NCBI RefSeq assembly: GCF_007676705.1
Contig: NZ_VEBF01000003.1
Span: 496,001-560,000, forward strand
Reading direction: 5' to 3'
From: Paenibacillus xylanexedens
GTDB lineage: Bacteria; Bacillota; Bacilli; Paenibacillales; Paenibacillaceae
Length of the DNA stretch: 64,000 nt
Shown here: in pieces, positions 60,435 through 64,000 of the stretch
How positions within the stretch are numbered: the first letter of the stretch is position 1
How the letters are laid out: the number at the start of each line of letters is the position of its first letter
Made by a program: the position numbers and the translations under genes
Notes under the pieces: generated by a model
The model's input: the letters and a program-made list of their open reading frames with translations, nothing else
Told to the model about the DNA's origin: nothing
Database searches by the model: none

Positions 60435-61220
60435 TCAATATTTCGCTGATTGTGCACCATCAATTGGAATAATGGCTCCATTGATGAAGGGTGATTCGCC
60501 AGACAGCAGGAAGGCAACGAGGCGCCCTACTTCCTTCGGTTCACCCAAGCGCTTCGCCGGGTTGTCCTTCACGAACTCTTTGGATGCTGACTCCCAGTCA
60601 TTCGGATTGATCTGTTTGAACGAACCGATAACCATATCTGTCAGAATGGCTCCGGGGGCAATTGCATTAATGCTGATCCCGTGCTCGGCGTATTCAATCG
60701 CTGCATCTTTGGTCATGCCGGCTACGGCATGTTTACTCGCTCCATAGGCAATCTGGTTCGGCACGGCACGAATGCCACCTACAGAGGACGTGTTGACGAT
60801 GTAGCCTTCGCCCTGTTTCTTCATCACAGGCAAGACGTGCTTCAACCCGTAAAATACACCCTTCAGGTTGATGTCGATGACTTTATTGAACATTTCCGTA
60901 TCATAATTCTCGATCAGGTTTTGCTTGCCTTCAATACCTGCATTGTTGAAAAATGCATCGATACGTCCAAACTCATTTACCGTATCACTAACATACTTCT
61001 TCACAGCTTCTTCGTCAGATACGTCACCTTCGATTAACAGAAACTCGGCATGTTGTACCTCTTCCGAGATCACACGCTTGGTCTCTTCCAGCGCTTTCAT
61101 GTTCACGTCAACCAGGGCAAGCTTGGCCCCTTCACGTGCAACTTCCACAGCTGCCGATCGGCCGAGACCGGAGCCCCCGCCTGTTATCAGGACTACTTTA
61201 CCTGCAAATCGTTCAGTCAT
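60435..61220 (-). CDS. SDR family oxidoreductase
   Basis: A 261-residue short-chain dehydrogenase. Cofactor motif TGGGSGLG at 14-21, Asp at the end of strand 2 (LALVDVNMKA, NAD preferred), NNAG, Ser in NTSSVGG, Y-x3-K in YGASKHAVAG, PGAILTDMV. About as long as glucose-dehydrogenase-like SDRs; substrate unknown. It resembles the SDR at 13254-14021 in overall layout (both have FFNNAGIEG/FANNAGIEG). No paired regulator is visible. Confidence 0.9.
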   Translation of the reverse strand: MTERFAGKVVLITGGGSGLGRSAAVEVAREGAKLALVDVNMKALEETKRVISEEVQHAEFLLIEGDVSDEEAVKKYVSDTVNEFGRIDAFFNNAGIEGKQNLIENYDTEMFNKVIDINLKGVFYGLKHVLPVMKKQGEGYIVNTSSVGGIRAVPNQIAYGASKHAVAGMTKDAAIEYAEHGISINAIAPGAILTDMVIGSFKQINPNDWESASKEFVKDNPAKRLGEPKEVGRLVAFLLSGESPFINGAIIPIDGAQSAKY

Positions 61221-61363
61221 CTTTCATAGACCTCCCTATGCTATTTTTGACATTCTCCATACGAAGTACCCGTTTCTTCATTTGCTCTAATCAAACACGG
61301 ATCTGTTACAACCAGCATCTCAACCGGATTATTATGCTTCCTCACTCGTTCTGCCATTCATGC

Positions 61364-62827
61364 TCAGGATTTCATAGCTTCATAAGCCGCAAACAGTTTC
61401 TCTACCTCTACTCCGTTGATCTTCATCCCAGCCACTTGACACCGCTCTAACTGAACCCCAGATAGATCACAATCGATAAAACGACTTCCTCCAAGATCAC
61501 AATGCGCCCACTGCATGGGTACACGGTCAGATCCAAGATGTGTATCCTGGAATTGAACGCCATCCAGAGCACAGAATTCAATCTTGCTGTCGGTTAGGCG
61601 TAAATCAGCCAGCAATATATTGGTCATGTTTAGATTGGTGAATTTGCTTCCATTCAGGTTACAGTCGGTGATCCGACTATTGGTCAGATTACTGGTACTG
61701 TACCGAACTGAGTCAAGATTAGCTTGAACAAACTCAACCACTGACTCACCCGAGTCCTTGGATAATGTCTCATCACATATTGGATCAAAAGAATCAACTG
61801 ACATGTTCTTCTCATATCCAAACTCTTCTTCAGATGCATAGACACGAACATATCCCATTTTTTCGTAAAAATGATGATTATCCAGCTGCCGACCTGAGGT
61901 CTCCAGCTTCCAATTTTTAATCTGCGGAAATTCATTCTCAATAAGTTGCATGACTTGAGATCCCACACCAAGTCCCTGACATACGGGATCAATATAGATC
62001 TTATCGATCCTGGCATGTTTTCGTCCAAGCACGTTAACACTCACCCCGCCAATGGCACATCCGTCTGACTCCACAACATAATAGTCCCATTCACGAATCA
62101 GGTAACGATGCATTCGGACAGAAGAATAATCAGGCGGGCATAGATTGCTATCGATATCCTTCTCACCGTCCGACCAGACTTTTATGGCATGATCAAAAGC
62201 ACGACTACAAATCTCTGTAAGTACAGCAGCATCTTCCTGCTGTGCTCGTCGTAAGCCGATTGCAGAATGTACCCGCTTCGGTTGCACTGGTTCGGACTTT
62301 ATTTTGAACAGTTCAAAATAATCGTAGTTCTCCTGGTCCACTAGCTTTCTACGAGAGACATAACGAAAACCCATATGCTCCAAAACTTTGCGTGACGGCT
62401 GGTTGAACGGCTTCACAATGCCCACGATTCGATTCAGCAAAGTATGCTCAAATAAATATGATGTTAGGGCTTGAACAGCCTCTGTGACGTATCCTTTATT
62501 CCGGTAATCCCGGGAGATGGCGTAGGCCACTTCCCGGTCTCCTTGATCCAGCATGTCATTCGGAAACACCCCGCACCAACCGATGATGCGCTGATCTTCA
62601 TTGTGTACCACGGCAAGTAGGATGCGTACATCTTCCGGGTTGAATTGCTCGTAACTGCTTACGACAAATTGTAAAAATTCGCGCAGCTGCTCCTCGGTCA
62701 TTTTCCAATCCGGCAGGATATCCGTGATTTCGGGTTGTTGGATTAATGCATGCACGGCAGCCTGATCTTCCATCGTAAATGGACGCAGCGTAATGGAGTT
62801 TGAATGGATGAATAATTGACTTTTCAT
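61364..62827 (-). CDS. GNAT-GNAT-pentapeptide repeat fusion protein
   Basis: A 487-residue three-part protein. Residues 1-175: RimJ/RimL-type GNAT (ITLRPFTMEDQAAVHAL, REVAYAISRDYRNKGYVTEA, PFNQPSRKVLEHMGFRYVSR). Residues 190-340: a second GNAT (IGLRRAQQEDAAVLTEI, ARIDKIYIDPVCQGLGVGSQ, LDNHHFYEKMGYVRVYASEE). Residues 380-480: pentapeptide repeats of A(D/N)LxxS type (LTNSRITDCNLNGSKFTNLN, ADLRLTDSKIEFCAL, DLGGSRFIDCDLSG). AGAGGTG precedes ATG 62827. Pentapeptide repeats occur in Qnr and in scaffold proteins. The function of this combination is unknown. Confidence 0.85.
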   Translation of the reverse strand: MKSQLFIHSNSITLRPFTMEDQAAVHALIQQPEITDILPDWKMTEEQLREFLQFVVSSYEQFNPEDVRILLAVVHNEDQRIIGWCGVFPNDMLDQGDREVAYAISRDYRNKGYVTEAVQALTSYLFEHTLLNRIVGIVKPFNQPSRKVLEHMGFRYVSRRKLVDQENYDYFELFKIKSEPVQPKRVHSAIGLRRAQQEDAAVLTEICSRAFDHAIKVWSDGEKDIDSNLCPPDYSSVRMHRYLIREWDYYVVESDGCAIGGVSVNVLGRKHARIDKIYIDPVCQGLGVGSQVMQLIENEFPQIKNWKLETSGRQLDNHHFYEKMGYVRVYASEEEFGYEKNMSVDSFDPICDETLSKDSGESVVEFVQANLDSVRYSTSNLTNSRITDCNLNGSKFTNLNMTNILLADLRLTDSKIEFCALDGVQFQDTHLGSDRVPMQWAHCDLGGSRFIDCDLSGVQLERCQVAGMKINGVEVEKLFAAYEAMKS

Positions 62828-62866
62828 ATAAAACACCTCTGGGGATTTATTTAGGATGACAACAAA

Positions 62867-62895
62867 GAGGAGCACCTCCAATAGAGGCACTCCTC
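62867..62895 (-). terminator. Terminator after copper-amine-oxidase-domain gene
   Basis: GAGGAG...CTCCTC with an inner ACCTC/GAGG stem, followed on the minus strand by TTTGTTGT. It lies between the partial gene on the right and the GNAT fusion gene. Confidence 0.65.
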
Positions 62896-63068
62896 GATCC
62901 GTTTCCTCATTTCAGAAACGCCGAAGCTCCTCGTAATGGGTCAAAAGGACACACGTATCCCGTTCATGGTCTAACGGAATTTTTGCGGTGTTCTTTTCAC
63001 GATCATTACGAGAAATCTGGCATATTCTGAAATCCCCTCTCATACTAAGGCTTACTTATGACTCTCAC

Positions 63069-64000
63069 TTAAGGACGGTCAATGTAAATCCAGCCTGTTT
63101 CTTGTTCTTTATCTACAGTAGCTCCAAGGGATTCAGCCACAAAGCGCAGCGGCACATATGTCTTGCCGTCCTTGCCTACATAGGCGGATTCCACCAAGGT
63201 CACTTCTTTACCAGCTACCGTTGCCTTCTTGGAACCTACAGTCAGGATAATCTCATCCCCAGTGATGTCATCAATGACAACGATTTGGTTCGAGCCTTTG
63301 GTCCATTTCACTTCAGCATCCAATTCTTCGGACACGTAGCGAAGCGGAACAAATGTTGTATTCTTAACGGTGATCGCTCCAGCGTATTCATCATCCGGGA
63401 AGAGCACTACACTTTTACTCGTGATCCCGGCTTCATCTTTCAGCAATTGATACGCCAGTGAATTGGAATCGAAATTGCGCAGCATCTGACCAGGCGTAAT
63501 ATCATCCTTCATCAGATCCAAAACGCCACCCGTTACATCCACTTCGTCGACTGCAACCGTTCCACCGATATTCCACTGTTCACTGTTACCACTTACGGTT
63601 ACGGAGTTCAGCGGCAGATCTTCGGAAGCAGGCAGTGCCACTTTCAGTTCAAAGTTTTGCTTGCGAACATCCAGCTTGCTGTCGAGATAGAAGTCCAATT
63701 TCAGTTTGGTTTCTGTGCCAAATACCGTTTTGAATTCAGGGGTCTCATTCAACAGGTTGTTCAGTTCCTGATCATAATTGACCAGCATACTGTCCAGTCC
63801 CACTTTGATCATCGCATACAGTGATGCAACAGCTTCATCTTTCGATTCAGGAACGATTGAATTCAGCGTGTTGTCTCCCCCACCTTCTACCTCATTAACG
63901 GCTTCAAGTACAGGGTAGAACACATCATACAGATCTCCAATCAGATCTTTCAGTCCTTGCTCATCCTTCGAAATACTCGTCAGGAATGGTTTGACCATGG
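63069..64000 (-). CDS. Copper amine oxidase N-terminal-domain protein, partial
   Basis: The frame is open to the window end; the first visible Met (63998) is not necessarily the start. About 310 residues are seen. The C-terminal 130 residues form a stalk domain of the Cu_amine_oxidN1 type: NTTFVPLRYVSEELDAEVKW, IILTVGSKKATVAGKEVTLV, YVPLRFVAESLGATVDKEQE. The upstream part is a helical, acidic region (LKDLIGDLYDVFYPVLEAVN) and beta-rich segments with no match I can name. Paenibacillus has many secreted proteins with this stalk domain, presumably anchoring or binding at the wall. Confidence 0.82.
   Translation of the reverse strand, partial: MVKPFLTSISKDEQGLKDLIGDLYDVFYPVLEAVNEVEGGGDNTLNSIVPESKDEAVASLYAMIKVGLDSMLVNYDQELNNLLNETPEFKTVFGTETKLKLDFYLDSKLDVRKQNFELKVALPASEDLPLNSVTVSGNSEQWNIGGTVAVDEVDVTGGVLDLMKDDITPGQMLRNFDSNSLAYQLLKDEAGITSKSVVLFPDDEYAGAITVKNTTFVPLRYVSEELDAEVKWTKGSNQIVVIDDITGDEIILTVGSKKATVAGKEVTLVESAYVGKDGKTYVPLRFVAESLGATVDKEQETGWIYIDRP

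Noticed and set aside
1..64000. CRISPR array, tRNA, rRNA, insertion sequence or prophage
   Set aside because: No regularly spaced identical repeats, no cloverleaf or rRNA segments and no transposase or phage genes were recognised.

Overview
The window looks like a chromosomal segment of a Paenibacillus-type bacterium (Bacillales). This is inferred from several things: AGGAGG-type ribosome binding sites with frequent GTG/TTG starts, sigma-A-like promoters, a Spo0E-family phosphatase, a GlnR/TnrA box architecture, an ANTAR-controlled nitrite operon, LplABC-type sugar importers without their own ATPase, and ChiA1-like and ChiD-like chitinases. I saw no rRNA, tRNA, CRISPR array, insertion sequence or phage gene. 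Both window ends cut a gene: a chemoreceptor on the left and a copper-amine-oxidase-domain protein on the right.

Layout. 0-7 kb: the tail of a soluble chemoreceptor; a GlnT-like sodium/amino-acid symporter divergent from a GlnL-like response regulator; a short Spo0E-like phosphatase gene (3678-3854); an acetate-uptake protein; an acyl-CoA thioesterase. 5.7-12.4 kb: a nitrogen-assimilation locus. A TrpD2-like protein and a NasT-like ANTAR antiterminator are transcribed leftward. Nitrite reductase (nirB, nirD), a nitrite channel (nirC) and the siroheme methyltransferase (cobA/sumT) are transcribed rightward. Both promoters have a GlnR/TnrA box whose 3' half forms the -35 hexamer. The nirB leader carries two ANTAR-type hexaloop hairpins, the second mutually exclusive with an intrinsic terminator.

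12.4-21 kb: a TetR regulator divergent from an SDR; a two-component system divergent from a three-gene operon (VTC polyphosphate-polymerase-like protein, DUF4956 membrane protein, Cthe_2159-type lipoprotein), with a 19-bp inverted repeat pair between them. 21-33.4 kb: a membrane-anchored methyltransferase and an FHA/winged-helix protein, a small AT-rich patch with an SMI1/KNR4 protein, a DUF2339 membrane protein, an LCP protein, two aldo/keto reductases, MarR and HxlR regulators, an AIM24-like protein and an MFS exporter.

33.5-44.5 kb: carbohydrate degradation. A two-gene secreted chitinase operon is followed by a pectin-type operon that runs leftward (two permeases, solute-binding lipoprotein, LacI regulator, GH105 hydrolase, pectinesterase). 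Two matching palindromic operators and a cre-like site lie upstream of it. 44.6-64 kb: an AraC/Fsr-type exporter pair, an ABC ATPase, methyltransferase, MarR, GNAT, RlmN with an attenuator-like leader, an NSS transporter, GreA, arylamine N-acetyltransferase, an Sfp-type transferase, a Bax-inhibitor-1 protein, a GIY-YIG protein, a MocR (DdlR)-Ddl-GNAT operon, an SDR, and a GNAT-GNAT-pentapeptide fusion.

The most informative parts are regulatory: the two-layer nitrite control region (GlnR box plus ANTAR antitermination), the symmetric operator of the VTC/DUF4956 locus, the leader peptide plus terminator before rlmN, and the long leader before ddlR. All family assignments come from reading motifs, not from searches.
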